Positions 1-7,742 of a DNA stretch of 64,000 nucleotides are shown piece after piece. Made by a program: the position numbers and the translations under genes. Under the pieces are notes generated by a model, which was not told the origin of the DNA, ran no database searches, and saw nothing but the letters and a program-made list of their open reading frames with translations. Position 1 is the first letter of the stretch; each line of letters begins with the position of its first letter. This DNA comes from Stygiolobus sp037389425 (GTDB lineage Archaea; Thermoproteota; Thermoprotei_A; Sulfolobales; Sulfolobaceae), in contig NZ_JBBHKR010000062.1 in assembly GCF_037389425.1 (NCBI RefSeq), positions 62,001-126,000 of the forward strand, written 5' to 3'.

Positions 1-1
1 A

Positions 2-106
2 GAATGGGTTAGGAAGAGTAGGACTGAGATCCTAAACTACGTCTACAAGAAATACCCGGAATACGCTAAATATTCCATAATTAGAGACAAGGTTTTAAGT
101 AGGTAA
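2..106 (+). CDS. C-terminus of an unidentified protein (5' end outside window)
   Basis: An open frame enters from the left edge and stops at TAA 104-106, giving 34 visible residues that are rich in Tyr, Lys and Arg (it ends ..RDKVLSR). I do not recognise the family. The stop codon is the first three bases of the first TAAACTGGGGAGTTTA motif, the same arrangement seen at the end of the gene at 6849-7397. The next 1.6 kb is non-coding, so this is the last gene before the origin-like region. Confidence 0.5.
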   Translation, partial: EWVRKSRTEILNYVYKKYPEYAKYSIIRDKVLSR

Positions 107-119
107 ACTGGGGAGTTTA
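104..119. repeat. TAAACTGGGGAGTTTA motif, copy 1
   Basis: A 16-bp sequence with arms TAAACT and AGTTTA around GGGG. It overlaps the stop codon of the leftmost partial gene. It is the first of eight copies in the window and is identical to the consensus. Confidence 0.8.
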
Positions 120-184
120 TTCAGTTTCATTGTTTTATTCCATTATTTTCTTTTTTCTTTACATTAACTAACTATCTTTTCTTT

Positions 185-276
185 CACACTAAAAGAGAAA
201 AACTATTTTGTATTTTTCTACTTTTTTGCACACTAAAAGAGACAAATAATTTTCATTTTTTGCACACTAAACGCAA
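185..276. repeat. Three copies of a CACACTAAA(A)-type element
   Basis: CACACTAAAAGAGA occurs at 185-198 and 229-242, and the variant CACACTAAACGCAA at 263-276. The stretch is very AT-rich and has no open frame. The spacing is 44 and 34 bp. It may be a protein-binding site of the origin or of a promoter. The sequence shows only the repetition. Confidence 0.6.
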
Positions 277-459
277 AAAAGCAATATATTATTTCTTTAT
301 GGAGAGACTATTATATTAAATACTCTTTTTAGAGAACAATTATTCATTATTATATTATGTATATTATGTTAGTACTTCATCATGACTTCTCCTTCACCAC
401 TCCTTCACCCTCACCACCACCTCTCTCTCCACTTCTTCATTTTCATCGCCAGCCCCTGG

Positions 460-760
460 GTCCGAGAGTTCGAAATTCGAGAGTTCGAGTCCGAGGTCCG
501 AGACGAGACTAGGAAATCTTAGCTAGGGAAAGCCGGGAAATCCAAGCAGGGATCCGGGAAATCTAGGCATAGGACCCAGGCTAGGAAGTCTGGGAAATCC
601 TGGGAATTCCGGCTAGGCTAGGCAATGCTTCTAGGCAAGGCAAAGCCGGAAAAGCCGGGAGACCAGGCAAATGCCGGGCAAAGCCAGGCACGCTAGGCGA
701 GGCAAAGCTGCTATGCTAGGCAAAAGCTATGCTAGCAGGCAATGCCAGGCAAGGCAAGCA
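460..760. other. GC-rich low-complexity stretch built from AGGCAA/GCCGGGAAA units
   Basis: Many overlapping variants of GCCGGGAAA, CTAGGCAAGGCAA and GGCAAAGCC fill this stretch, preceded by a GAGAGTTCGA duplication at 465-490. It is much richer in G+C than its surroundings and contains no plausible gene. The short units could form many alternative stem-loops. It lies directly to the left of the iteron array and is probably part of the same replication or transfer-origin region. Confidence 0.5.
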
Positions 761-769
761 ATTAAAATC

Positions 770-1166
770 GGGGTTAAGGGGCGTTAGCCCCTTATAGATT
801 AGAAACGAATTAGGGAGGAGTGAGGTAGGTTGGGTTAGGGAGGTAAGGAGGGCAAACAATGTAGGTAAAATAGGTTAGGTGTTTAGTTAGCAAGGGGTTA
901 AGGGGCGAAGCCCCTTATACTAAAAGTAAGAATAGAACTTTAGTGTAAAACGTTCTATAGAGTAAGTTAGGGAGGAGGTAAGTTAGGGAAGTAAGGAGGG
1001 TAGGCTAGCTGGATAAACTAGATGGGGTTAAGGGGCGATAGCCCCTTATAGATTTTAGGGATTAGGAAGGAGATTAGTGAGGTAAGGAAGTAGGTCCCGG
1101 GTTAGCAAGGCAGGTTAGGTGTTTAGTTAGCAAGGCAAACGGGGTTAAGGGGCGAAGCCCCTTATA
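770..1166. repeat. Array of four GGGGTTAAGGGGC(G)nnAGCCCCTTATA iterons; candidate replication origin
   Basis: The units start at 770, 894, 1024 and 1141, so they are about 117-130 bp apart. Each holds a short hairpin, AAGGGGC-(3-4 nt)-GCCCCTT, followed by ATA. The spacers are also related: a GTTAGGTGTTTAGTTAGCAA block comes before copies 2 and 4, and GGTAAG/GGAGG purine runs lie between copies. There is no gene here. Regularly spaced iterons in a long non-coding region of a plasmid suggest a replication origin, but that function is inferred. Confidence 0.65.
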
Positions 1167-1229
1167 GAAAATAGAATTCTAGATGAGGAGAATTATGTTA
1201 GGATAAAGAGAGTTAAGGATTAGTAAAAT

Positions 1230-1570
1230 AGGACCCTGGAACTGAGATAATAGTTATAGGACCGTGGCTAAAAGGGTTAGAAAGGACCCTGGAAAAGTAA
1301 GTTAAAGTAATAGTTTGTTAAAAAGCTGCTTAGAAGCAGAACAAGAGTAAGCAAAAGCAGAAAATTAGTTAGTATAAGCAGAAAAGGAGAGTAAGATTTG
1401 CAGAGCAAAAAGCAGTTAGCAGAGTTAGTAGAAGCAGAGAGAATAGTTAGTAAAGTAAGCAAAGTTGCAGATTAAGAGTAAAGCAGTAAAATAGAGTAAG
1501 CAATTAGCAGAGTTGGAAGAATAAGCAAAAGCAGAAAGCAAAGCAGCAAAAGCAAAAAAGAAAGCAAAAA
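1230..1570. other. AGCA/AGTTAG-rich low-complexity stretch
   Basis: Repeated AGGACCCTGGA units (near 1232 and 1284) are followed by about 280 bp of purine-biased AGCAGAAA/AAGCAAAAG repeats on the + strand. An open frame on the opposite strand here (1277-1462) is a by-product of this composition and is not called. The stretch sits between the iteron array and the first complete gene. Confidence 0.5.
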
Positions 1571-1765
1571 GGACCGGGCGAAGCCCGAAAAACCGGGTAT
1601 AGAAATTTTGATATAAAGTTTGAAAAAAATAAAAGAGAGAAGGGTATAGAAATGAAAGCCCTACGGAAGTTTACGTTTGCTCTACGTCTATCTACTATTA
1701 ATCTACGTCTAGCCTACTAAAGAATATTAGTAAGTATTAATATACATTAGTATTAAGTGACAATA

Positions 1766-2257
1766 ATGAGTATAAATGAGAATAGACAGATAGACATTAC
1801 TCAGAACGTGAATGCAGAAGTAAAAAAGAATAAAGATAAGAAAAAATTAAGTAGTAGTAATATTAAGAGGTTAATTTTAGTACCTAAAGATGATGAGCCA
1901 GACCCGAACGAACCATTGTATAAATATGTAGAAAAATTAATACCGAGGATAATAGATCAGTATGTAAGGGAAACTAAACGTCCTATAAGGAGGAAAGACT
2001 TAGTAGAGTATGTTTTTGTATATGATAATAGAATGCAGGAGTACGATAAAGTTAGCAAACATGATGACTCGATGATATCTTACGCTATCACTAGACTGCT
2101 CAGAAAAGGTAGATTAATTAAATTAGAGTATTGTAAGGAGTGGGAAAACAATAAGTGTAAAGAGTTTTATAGGAAAAAGGAATATTTGCTGCCTGAACAT
2201 TTACAGTTACCAGAAATTCAGGAATATTTAAAAAAGAACGGGCTTATTGAAGGGTAA
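1766..2257 (+). CDS. Hypothetical plasmid protein, probable winged-helix DNA-binding protein
   Basis: This protein of about 163 aa is charged and helical. The first 40 residues are Asn/Lys-rich and probably disordered. A compact region from about residue 45 includes a block reading ISYAITRLLRKGRLIKLEY, which looks like the recognition helix and wing of a winged helix. I do not recognise the family. I chose ATG 1766 over GTG 1757 because a TTAATATAC box centred near 1740 would place the transcript start at about 1766, as in leaderless Sulfolobus genes. It is the first gene after the origin-like region and overlaps the end of the convergent coupling ATPase gene by 14 bp, so a replication or copy-control role is possible but unproven. 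Confidence 0.6.
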   Translation: MSINENRQIDITQNVNAEVKKNKDKKKLSSSNIKRLILVPKDDEPDPNEPLYKYVEKLIPRIIDQYVRETKRPIRRKDLVEYVFVYDNRMQEYDKVSKHDDSMISYAITRLLRKGRLIKLEYCKEWENNKCKEFYRKKEYLLPEHLQLPEIQEYLKKNGLIEG

Positions 2258-5200
2258 TTTCTTTTTGTTGAATTTTACCGCGTGAGTCCTCATAAGCTAT
2301 AACTATTTTTTCGTCCTGAGGCTTGACAGACACTATCTTATCCTTAATATTCTTTAGGTAGTTATAGTCCAGGGTGGTTATGTTATACTCCTTACCGTCA
2401 ATTACTACAGTAGCCCTATCGTTGTATCTCACTACTTTAATGCCACGAACCTCAAAAGCTTCCGTTAAACTCCCCAGTTTACCGTCAGTTGCAGCAATAG
2501 TTTGTGCTTCGTTTTGCTGCTGTTTATTGTTGGTATTAGCAGCAGCTCCCTGGGCCAGCGCCGGAACCGTTTCCTGCTTGCTTTCCTTACTTTCGGGCTT
2601 CCGCTCGGTAAACTCCTTAGTTTTCTTCTCTTTCGGAGCTTCTTGTTTTACTTTTTGTTTAATTTTCACTGAGAATATTTTGACTTTCTTCTTATATGCG
2701 TCGTCTATTGTATTATCTTCTAAAAACTTCTTGTAAGCCTCCTCCAACTTATGATAAGCCTCCTCAGAAGTCCATATATGAATTTCGGTAATTCTATCTT
2801 TTACAACATTAGGCAATTCGTTATACTTCTTCATATTCCTGACTACTTGTTCCACATGGACCGATAATTCGTTGGGGCTCTCTATTTCTACCGCTATAAC
2901 GCCGTCATACTTCACTCTATAGCTAGTATCATACTTTAAGGCAAGAAAATCTGGCCTCACATCTCCTTGCTGTTTCCCTGGGACTACGATATACCCCTTA
3001 TCATAGTACTTCTTAATTACCCTGAGCGCTATTTTTCTTCCCTCCTCATTTTCTACTATATGCTTTAAGGGAAACAGTCCCTTAACGTAAATTATAGTCT
3101 TCTTATTGCCTTCTTTAGTAACATCTATCATCCCAGCTGCCGCAAGTTTGTTTATTGTCTCCTCTACTCTGTCTCTATCAATACCTAATTCCCTTAATAG
3201 ATCCGGCATGTAGATCTTCTTCCCGTTCTTAAACACTTTGTAGAGAATTACATGTTCTAACGCATCTGACTTCTTCTCAATTAATTGTAATACTGGATTA
3301 AGCATTTTAGACAAGTCTTGCGAAGGTCTCGTTTTAGGCTCAAATCCGGTAGTAAGTTTAACCTCCTTATCTTCTAATCCGCTGTAATGCACTTGAATGA
3401 ACTTTACTGCACTCAACTCCCCTGGCTTTCCTCCGATAGTTAAAAATCCCATACCCCTACTAAGCTTAGGGAATACGTCCACGAACTCTCTTAACCCTGC
3501 TGACTTAGCAATCTCATTTGCGTCGTTACCTTCTACTATCCTCATTACCAACTTAACGTTAGTGTTTGCCATCAAGCCCCTAGCATTCCCTTCTCCAGCC
3601 ATCTCCATTAGTCTGACATAACTTTGAGTTGCCAAGATCAAATGCAAAGCGTACTTAGCAGCCTCAGCCAATATATCTCCTAAAAAGCTGAAGTGTGCGA
3701 TATTCTGTGCCTCATCTACAACGAAGTAAATCGGGATCTTCTCTTCTCCTCTCTGGTCCCTTCTGAACGCATAGTAAAACAGAGATAACGCAATCATCAT
3801 TTGGACCGTTTGGCTGACTATTTCTCCCGAAGACTTTCCTACGTCAAATACTATTAATCCCTTCCTTATTTTAGGTATCAGTTTATCCCAATCCAGCGTT
3901 GTTTCTGAAGTTATATACTTGAAAGTATCGTTCTCTACTAACATCTTTATCCTTGTTAATATGGAGAAGAAGGACTGTGGCTGCATCTTTTGCAACATTT
4001 CTACTTCCTTTTGGAACTGCTCATCATCTACGTCTAAGTCTAACGTTCCGTTATAGAGGTCAATGACCGCGTTATAGACGTCCTGGAATGTTACGTTATC
4101 AGTAAGCTTGTACATCTGATAAAGCAGAACTTGTAGAATGTATCTAACGTTTACCGCAGTTTCGGTTAAGTTGAGTAGCTTGTCAAAGAGTTCTAACACA
4201 TTAGCTATTTGATAGTCTATGTTCTTCTTTCTGTCCTCGAAGATATGGGGTAATTGTAATATGTTAAGCCCGAAGTTCGGTTTCTCTTTAGTAATTGAGA
4301 AATACATGTCGGCTATTTGTGATAATTTTCTTGCAGATTGCGAATTGGGGTCAATAAATATCACTACTCCATAATTCTTTAACTGTTTAGCTACTACTTC
4401 TAAGGTATTACTCTTTCCGGACCTTGAGGCACCGAAGAAGAATGCGTGACCTATAAAGTCTATAGGCTCTAAGCAGACCTCCTCATTATAAATTAAATCT
4501 TTACCTATACATATCTCAGGCTTTCTGTCTAATTTAAAATAAGGTAATACAACTCCGATACTCATCTGAATTTGTACCTGAGTTGGAGAGGGCAAAGGTA
4601 AGTTCTCGTTAAGTTTATCTTCGTCTATCCATAGCCTCACTTTATACTTGGCTATAGCCTCCCATGCTCCTATTTTCGGCTGCTTGTCCTTGAACTTCTT
4701 AGCCTTCTTTATCTCCATTCTTAGTTTCTTACTTTGCGTGTGGATCAATTGCCTCGTATATTCGAAGAGTAACTTTAGCCTGCTCTTTTGACTGCTGAAG
4801 ACCTTTATGTCAAGAAGGTATAAGTTATCTTTTGCGTAAGATTCTAAAATACTAGCTAGAAGTTCTTTCTTCCTCTTTCCTAACATTGCTTTTTGAGCTT
4901 GAAGTTTTAATTTATCCGCTTTCTTTATGAAGAGGTCGTTTAACCTAGGCTCCAAAACTACCCATATCCTAATTTGCTCTCCCTCCTCTAACGAGGTCAC
5001 CAAGTTCAATAAATTAGAGTACTCTAAGTTTGCGTAGAAATCTTTCTCGTTCTTCAGCTTCAACACCCCAACAAGGCGGGTCGAAGGAGGCTCATCTGCT
5101 TTCGAAAGGACGAAGTACTGTCTTAGTATTTCCTCCTTCGATGCAGTCCTCACGTAAAATTCCATCTCGTTCTTACTCTTCTTAATGAAAATCAACTCGA

Positions 5201-5279
5201 AGACGTTACCAAACAATTCTGTAGTTTTGAGCTTTTGATAGTCTACCCCGCTTTTTAACCTAACTCTGTAGAGCTCCAT
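2244..5279 (-). CDS. TraG/VirD4-like (HerA/FtsK-type) conjugative coupling ATPase
   Basis: At 1011 aa this is the largest ATPase of the transfer region. A Walker A, GASRSGKS, lies at residues 283-290 and a Walker B, IYFVVDEAQ, at 517-525, so the P-loop domain spans roughly 275-660. A winged-helix-like region follows near 675-730. Residues 730-850 resemble a nuclease- or restriction-like fold, and a Lys/Glu/Gln-rich linker comes before a small C-terminal beta domain. In type IV secretion the coupling protein brings the DNA substrate to the membrane channel. No membrane segment is evident, so it may need a partner. A TTTTAAAAA box lies 14-22 bp upstream of the start. One copy of the TAAACTCCCCAGTTTA motif lies inside the C-terminal coding part. 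The ATPase call is secure; the transfer role follows from its neighbours. Confidence 0.85.
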   Translation of the reverse strand: MELYRVRLKSGVDYQKLKTTELFGNVFELIFIKKSKNEMEFYVRTASKEEILRQYFVLSKADEPPSTRLVGVLKLKNEKDFYANLEYSNLLNLVTSLEEGEQIRIWVVLEPRLNDLFIKKADKLKLQAQKAMLGKRKKELLASILESYAKDNLYLLDIKVFSSQKSRLKLLFEYTRQLIHTQSKKLRMEIKKAKKFKDKQPKIGAWEAIAKYKVRLWIDEDKLNENLPLPSPTQVQIQMSIGVVLPYFKLDRKPEICIGKDLIYNEEVCLEPIDFIGHAFFFGASRSGKSNTLEVVAKQLKNYGVVIFIDPNSQSARKLSQIADMYFSITKEKPNFGLNILQLPHIFEDRKKNIDYQIANVLELFDKLLNLTETAVNVRYILQVLLYQMYKLTDNVTFQDVYNAVIDLYNGTLDLDVDDEQFQKEVEMLQKMQPQSFFSILTRIKMLVENDTFKYITSETTLDWDKLIPKIRKGLIVFDVGKSSGEIVSQTVQMMIALSLFYYAFRRDQRGEEKIPIYFVVDEAQNIAHFSFLGDILAEAAKYALHLILATQSYVRLMEMAGEGNARGLMANTNVKLVMRIVEGNDANEIAKSAGLREFVDVFPKLSRGMGFLTIGGKPGELSAVKFIQVHYSGLEDKEVKLTTGFEPKTRPSQDLSKMLNPVLQLIEKKSDALEHVILYKVFKNGKKIYMPDLLRELGIDRDRVEETINKLAAAGMIDVTKEGNKKTIIYVKGLFPLKHIVENEEGRKIALRVIKKYYDKGYIVVPGKQQGDVRPDFLALKYDTSYRVKYDGVIAVEIESPNELSVHVEQVVRNMKKYNELPNVVKDRITEIHIWTSEEAYHKLEEAYKKFLEDNTIDDAYKKKVKIFSVKIKQKVKQEAPKEKKTKEFTERKPESKESKQETVPALAQGAAANTNNKQQQNEAQTIAATDGKLGSLTEAFEVRGIKVVRYNDRATVVIDGKEYNITTLDYNYLKNIKDKIVSVKPQDEKIVIAYEDSRGKIQQKEITLQ
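2466..2481. repeat. TAAACTGGGGAGTTTA motif, copy 2 (minus orientation, inside the coupling ATPase gene)
   Basis: An exact copy on the minus strand within the 3' coding part of the gene at 2244-5279. It is the only copy that lies inside a coding region. Confidence 0.75.
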
Positions 5280-5293
5280 CCTAGCATATATTA

Positions 5294-5302
5294 TTTTAAA
5301 AA
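5294..5302 (-). promoter_or_regulatory. TATA-like box TTTTAAAAA of the coupling ATPase gene
   Basis: This box lies 14-22 bp upstream of the ATG at 5279. It belongs to the TTTTTAAAA family of boxes that precede most genes of the transfer region. Confidence 0.4.
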
Positions 5303-5440
5303 CACGGGCTCAGCTTTGGCAGTCGTTCCTCATCTCCTCAGCATATCACCTCTCATCATTGCCCTAAATTTCTATATGTAGAGAAAGTTTTATAAACTTT
5401 CACTTTGTCTCTTAGAATTTTGAAAAATTGTTAAGTAAGC

Positions 5441-5458
5441 AGTATAAGCGCTTATACT
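5441..5458. repeat. Perfect 18-bp palindrome AGTATAAGCGCTTATACT
   Basis: Both strands read the same. The matching stretch in the right-hand repeat copy keeps only the left half, AGTATAAGCGCT. This could be a dimer-binding operator or a recombination site. Confidence 0.6.
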
Positions 5459-5496
5459 GGGATCCCTTGCTTTCTACTCTCGTTAGAAAAATTCAA

Positions 5497-5512
5497 TAAA
5501 CTCCCCAGTTTA
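5497..5512. repeat. TAAACTGGGGAGTTTA motif, copy 3 (minus orientation)
   Basis: An exact copy just beyond the stop codon of the membrane protein gene at 5537-5938, inside the long direct repeat. Confidence 0.8.
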
Positions 5513-5536
5513 CTAAGGAAAAAATTGAAAACAACT

Positions 5537-5938
5537 TTAGTGAGCTAGAAGGAGTACTACTATTAAGAATATCCAGCCCGCAGCGATGATGTAGCCTAAA
5601 TATTTTCTAGCGACCTCGACAAGTGTCAAAATAATGTAAATTGCAGTCAACGGGACTAGCCAGGCTATGATGTTAGCGTATGTGGTCGCTAATGAAGGGT
5701 CTTGCTTTAGCAATGTCGCTTGTAAAATGTTTTGGATGAGCCCTACTAGCCAGTTGTAAGCTTGTGCTATAAAATTCAATATCTCTTGGAAGAAATTAGA
5801 AGGTGGAGCTGGGATTTTTTGAGCATAGCTTTGTAGTTGCGTTGAATTGATTATACTATTGTTTGTAGTTGTTGACGCAGCTGCAGTTATACCTAATACT
5901 ATAATGAATAATAGTGGAAGTAGAGTTTTTGCCCTCAT
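5537..5938 (-). CDS. Secreted/membrane protein of the transfer region, two-span C-terminus
   Basis: This protein of 133 aa starts MRAKTLLPLLFIIVLGITAA, a clean signal peptide, and continues with a Ser/Thr/Asn-rich stretch. Two hydrophobic segments fill the C-terminal 45 residues. The open frame reaches 5971, but ATG 5938 gives the proper signal peptide and lies about 25 bp from the centre of the TTTTTAAAAA box at 5958-5967, as expected for a leaderless transcript. Its size and topology resemble a VirB2-pilin or small channel component, but there is no sequence signature to prove it. It is divergent from the M48-like gene. Confidence 0.6.
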   Translation of the reverse strand: MRAKTLLPLLFIIVLGITAAASTTTNNSIINSTQLQSYAQKIPAPPSNFFQEILNFIAQAYNWLVGLIQNILQATLLKQDPSLATTYANIIAWLVPLTAIYIILTLVEVARKYLGYIIAAGWIFLIVVLLLAH

Positions 5939-5957
5939 TTTTGCCTCAACTAAAGCG

Positions 5958-5967
5958 TTTTTAAAAA
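5958..5967. promoter_or_regulatory. Self-complementary TTTTTAAAAA box between divergent genes
   Basis: The box reads the same on both strands and lies between genes 5537-5938 (-) and 5977-6534 (+). Its distance suits a leaderless start at 5938. It is rather close (about 15 bp from its centre) to ATG 5977, so a bidirectional role is only possible. Confidence 0.45.
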
Positions 5968-5976
5968 GCATTTGAG

Positions 5977-6534
5977 ATGATGGATTGGGAGCTCTCTTTA
6001 TTCAATATAGCGATAGTAATAGTATTCTACGAATCATTCCACGCTTATCTTTATTACAAAAGTAAGGGAGTTAGGAGGGAAGGGAAAGTAAACGTGAGGG
6101 TTTTGGATATTAATGAAGAGAACGCGATAACGCTTAACAGTATATTCTTTAGAAACACTATAGTTTTTCTCTCTAACAAGATAAGTGAGGAGGTCTTAAG
6201 GCATGAAGAAGGACATACTAAGCAATTCAACTATATTTACGTTTTCCTGGTAGCAATAGCTGCTTTGTTACCAGTTAGTACTTTGTTGGCAATCCCAGCC
6301 GTTTTGTTAGGAAAGTTCTTACTCTGGAAGATGGAAAGAGACGCAGACCTTTATGCATATATTAAATATAATGTAAAATACGAAAGCGGCGCAGAAAGAC
6401 CAAAGAGAAAGCTAGATAGAATAAAAGCGTGGATATTTGATTCACACCCGCCTGACTGGGTAAGAGAAAAAGAAGAATATTACCAAAAAAAGAATAGCTT
6501 AATTAAATTGTTTCTTGAAGACTTGCTTTCTTAG
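5977..6534 (+). CDS. M48-like zinc metallopeptidase, membrane-bound
   Basis: This 185-aa protein has the motif RHEEGHTKQ (HExxH type, with His, Glu and His near residues 76-80), followed by a hydrophobic hairpin around residues 88-118 and then a KMERDADLYAY block. The E..D..A pattern after the membrane segment is the third zinc ligand region of M48/HtpX peptidases. A hydrophobic N-terminal helix is also present. It is shorter than HtpX (about 280 aa). In conjugation such an enzyme could process surface proteins or open the envelope, which is inference. ATG 5977 and ATG 5980 are both possible starts. The 3' end overlaps the convergent gene at 6499-6810. Confidence 0.7.
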   Translation: MMDWELSLFNIAIVIVFYESFHAYLYYKSKGVRREGKVNVRVLDINEENAITLNSIFFRNTIVFLSNKISEEVLRHEEGHTKQFNYIYVFLVAIAALLPVSTLLAIPAVLLGKFLLWKMERDADLYAYIKYNVKYESGAERPKRKLDRIKAWIFDSHPPDWVREKEEYYQKKNSLIKLFLEDLLS

Positions 6535-6810
6535 TCTCCTATACTCGACTATGCCTCCTACCAGCGAGACAAAACCAATTAGCGCCAGAAAGTCCGTTAT
6601 GTAGCTAGCATCGTTCCCCAGTAAGCTGCTAAAGCTGCTGTCAAATGTGGAAGCTATAGCTCCTCCCAAAAGCGCTAACCCAGCTATGAAACCACCCACT
6701 GCAGCCTCATGATTGCCCTTTCTGTATTTCAAAATCGGCATCTTCACTACATTTATTACCTTCTCTCCTACTACCTTAACTCCTTGCTTTATCTTTTGCA
6801 GGACTTTCAT
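6499..6810 (-). CDS. Small two-span membrane protein of the transfer region
   Basis: This protein of about 103 aa has a basic N-terminus (MKVLQKIKQGVKVVGEKV) and two hydrophobic segments near residues 38-58 and 70-90, with a short basic C-terminus. I do not recognise the family. Small two-span proteins of this size are usual among type IV secretion inner-membrane parts. ATG 6810 is preferred to GTG 6819 because it lies about 24 bp from the centre of the TTTTTAAAAA box at 6829-6838. It overlaps the end of the M48-like gene by 36 bp, tail to tail. Confidence 0.55.
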   Translation of the reverse strand: MKVLQKIKQGVKVVGEKVINVVKMPILKYRKGNHEAAVGGFIAGLALLGGAIASTFDSSFSSLLGNDASYITDFLALIGFVSLVGGIVEYRRLRKQVFKKQFN

Positions 6811-6828
6811 GCTGCTCACTTCATACTC

Positions 6829-6838
6829 TTTTTAAAAA
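6829..6838. promoter_or_regulatory. Self-complementary TTTTTAAAAA box between divergent genes
   Basis: It lies between genes 6499-6810 (-) and 6849-7397 (+). The spacing to 6810 fits a leaderless transcript. The + gene starts only about 15 bp from the centre of the box. Confidence 0.45.
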
Positions 6839-6848
6839 CCCCTATCTT

Positions 6849-7397
6849 ATGGCAAGGTTAAGAGAAGAAACGGTAGGTTGGTTATATACGACAAGCGGAA
6901 TAGATGAGAAATCGTTTCCCCTGGGTTTCAAGAACGTGAATATGAAAGAACTAATAGTGATATTTCCGTTACTAATGCTAGCAATTTCTTTCACTTTCAA
7001 GAACATTATGCTGGCAATGGCCTTTATAGCCCCAATACTATTCTTTATTTTCTACGAAGAGAAAAGCATGGACGAATTTCAGTATGTGTACCACTTCATG
7101 AAGTTCTATCTCAATGACTTCTTAGCACCTAAAGAGAAGAAAGAGAAGAGTAAAGAAGAGAAAAAGAAGAAAGAGAGTAAGAAGAAAGTAAAAACTCTCG
7201 CAACATTTGACATAAAGAAGTTCAAGGAGGAAATAGTAATTACTGCATCGGCGTTATTAGCTCTAATTAACGCTCCAGCATTCGTAGAGACGCTTGATCT
7301 AAAGTTCAGTTATCCGGCGACGCTGATTCAAGATTTGATATTTGCAGTCGCAGTTGGTGTTTCGGTCGGCTTAATGATAGCTAAAATAAGGAAGTAA
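6849..7397 (+). CDS. Four-span membrane protein with Lys/Glu linker; possible VirB3-like channel component
   Basis: This 182-aa protein has a pair of hydrophobic segments near residues 33-67, a highly charged KEKKEKSKEEKKKKESKKK linker near 95-114, and another hydrophobic pair near 128-148 and 160-178. The first half, with a short cytosolic N-terminus and a tight hairpin, resembles VirB3/TrbD in layout only. The stop codon is the start of a TAAACTGGGGAGTTTA motif. It faces the small gene at 7433-7591 tail to tail across a T-rich stretch. The product is certainly membrane-bound; its role in conjugation is inferred from position. Confidence 0.6.
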   Translation: MARLREETVGWLYTTSGIDEKSFPLGFKNVNMKELIVIFPLLMLAISFTFKNIMLAMAFIAPILFFIFYEEKSMDEFQYVYHFMKFYLNDFLAPKEKKEKSKEEKKKKESKKKVKTLATFDIKKFKEEIVITASALLALINAPAFVETLDLKFSYPATLIQDLIFAVAVGVSVGLMIAKIRK

Positions 7398-7410
7398 ACT
7401 GGGGAGTTTA
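7395..7410. repeat. TAAACTGGGGAGTTTA motif, copy 4
   Basis: An exact copy whose first three bases are the stop codon of the gene at 6849-7397, between two convergent genes. Confidence 0.8.
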
Positions 7411-7417
7411 CCAGTAA

Positions 7418-7434
7418 AATTTTTTTCCTTTTTT
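7418..7434. terminator. T-rich terminator-like stretch between convergent genes
   Basis: Two T runs (7420-7426 and 7429-7434) follow the motif copy at the end of gene 6849-7397, typical of oligo-T termination in archaea. The second run also overlaps the stop codon of the small minus-strand gene. Confidence 0.35.
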
Positions 7435-7591
7435 AGTCTATTTTGATAATATCTACCCTCCTTCGACTTTTCAGCCCTCCAACGGCTTGCGGGTCGTTAA
7501 GGTATATCGTTAACTCCATCTGGAATTTCCTATACTTCTTGGCTAATTGGCTAATCTGCTCTGGGTCTTTGACTCTAATTATATATGGCAT
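7433..7591 (-). CDS. Small hypothetical protein (52 aa)
   Basis: The frame runs from ATG 7591 to TAA 7433-7435. It encodes a compact soluble protein starting MPYIIRVKDPEQISQLAKK and ending RRRVDIIKID. Predicted strands flank a central helix, in the pattern of a small alpha/beta fold. An overlapping + strand frame (7443-7643) is a shadow. The regular hydrophobic pattern and the tight fit between the convergent neighbour and the inverted-repeat arm make it a likely real gene. Family unknown. Confidence 0.55.
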   Translation of the reverse strand: MPYIIRVKDPEQISQLAKKYRKFQMELTIYLNDPQAVGGLKSRRRVDIIKID

Positions 7592-7621
7592 TATGAATAA
7601 ATTAATTTCACAGGCTATAAA

Positions 7622-7689
7622 TTTTAACTCTACGGGAGTTTAACGTAAAATTACCGTGAACTCTAGAGGAGTTTAAAGGAAGAGTTAAA
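7622..7689. repeat. Inverted repeat arm, left (partner 9461-9529)
   Basis: The reverse complement of this stretch aligns with 9461-9529 along its whole length with a limited number of mismatches, including an identical core CTAGAGTTCACGGTAATTTTA. The arms face each other around the 236-aa/PIN-like operon. Each arm also contains internal AACTC..GAGTTTAA dyads that resemble the ends of the TAAACTGGGGAGTTTA motif. There is no transposase between the arms. Confidence 0.75.
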
Positions 7690-7742
7690 GGAGAAACCGA
7701 GGGAAACTAAAGGAGAGATAAAAGTTTTAATTAACTCTTTTG

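Larger units (their letters stand above)
5415..5530. repeat. Long direct repeat, left copy (partner 18427-18541)
   Basis: About 115 bp from GAATTTTGAAAAATTG to the A-rich tail after TTTACT matches the block after the DUF1286 gene, with a small number of differences. It includes a perfect 18-bp palindrome (5441-5458) and one TAAACTCCCCAGTTTA motif. The two copies bracket the main transfer gene block, so homologous recombination between them would excise about 13 kb. Confidence 0.8.

Noticed and set aside
770..1166. CRISPR array
   Set aside because: The spacers are long (about 95-105 bp), related to one another and only four units exist. No cas gene is present.
1277..1462. Minus-strand frame of 61 aa, Leu/Ser/Phe-rich
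   Set aside because: It mirrors the AGCA/AAGCAG repeat composition on the + strand, has no ribosome-binding site, and has no domain pattern.
7443..7643. Plus-strand 66-aa frame
   Set aside because: It overlaps the better minus-strand 52-aa gene and runs into the inverted-repeat arm. Its composition looks like a shadow frame.
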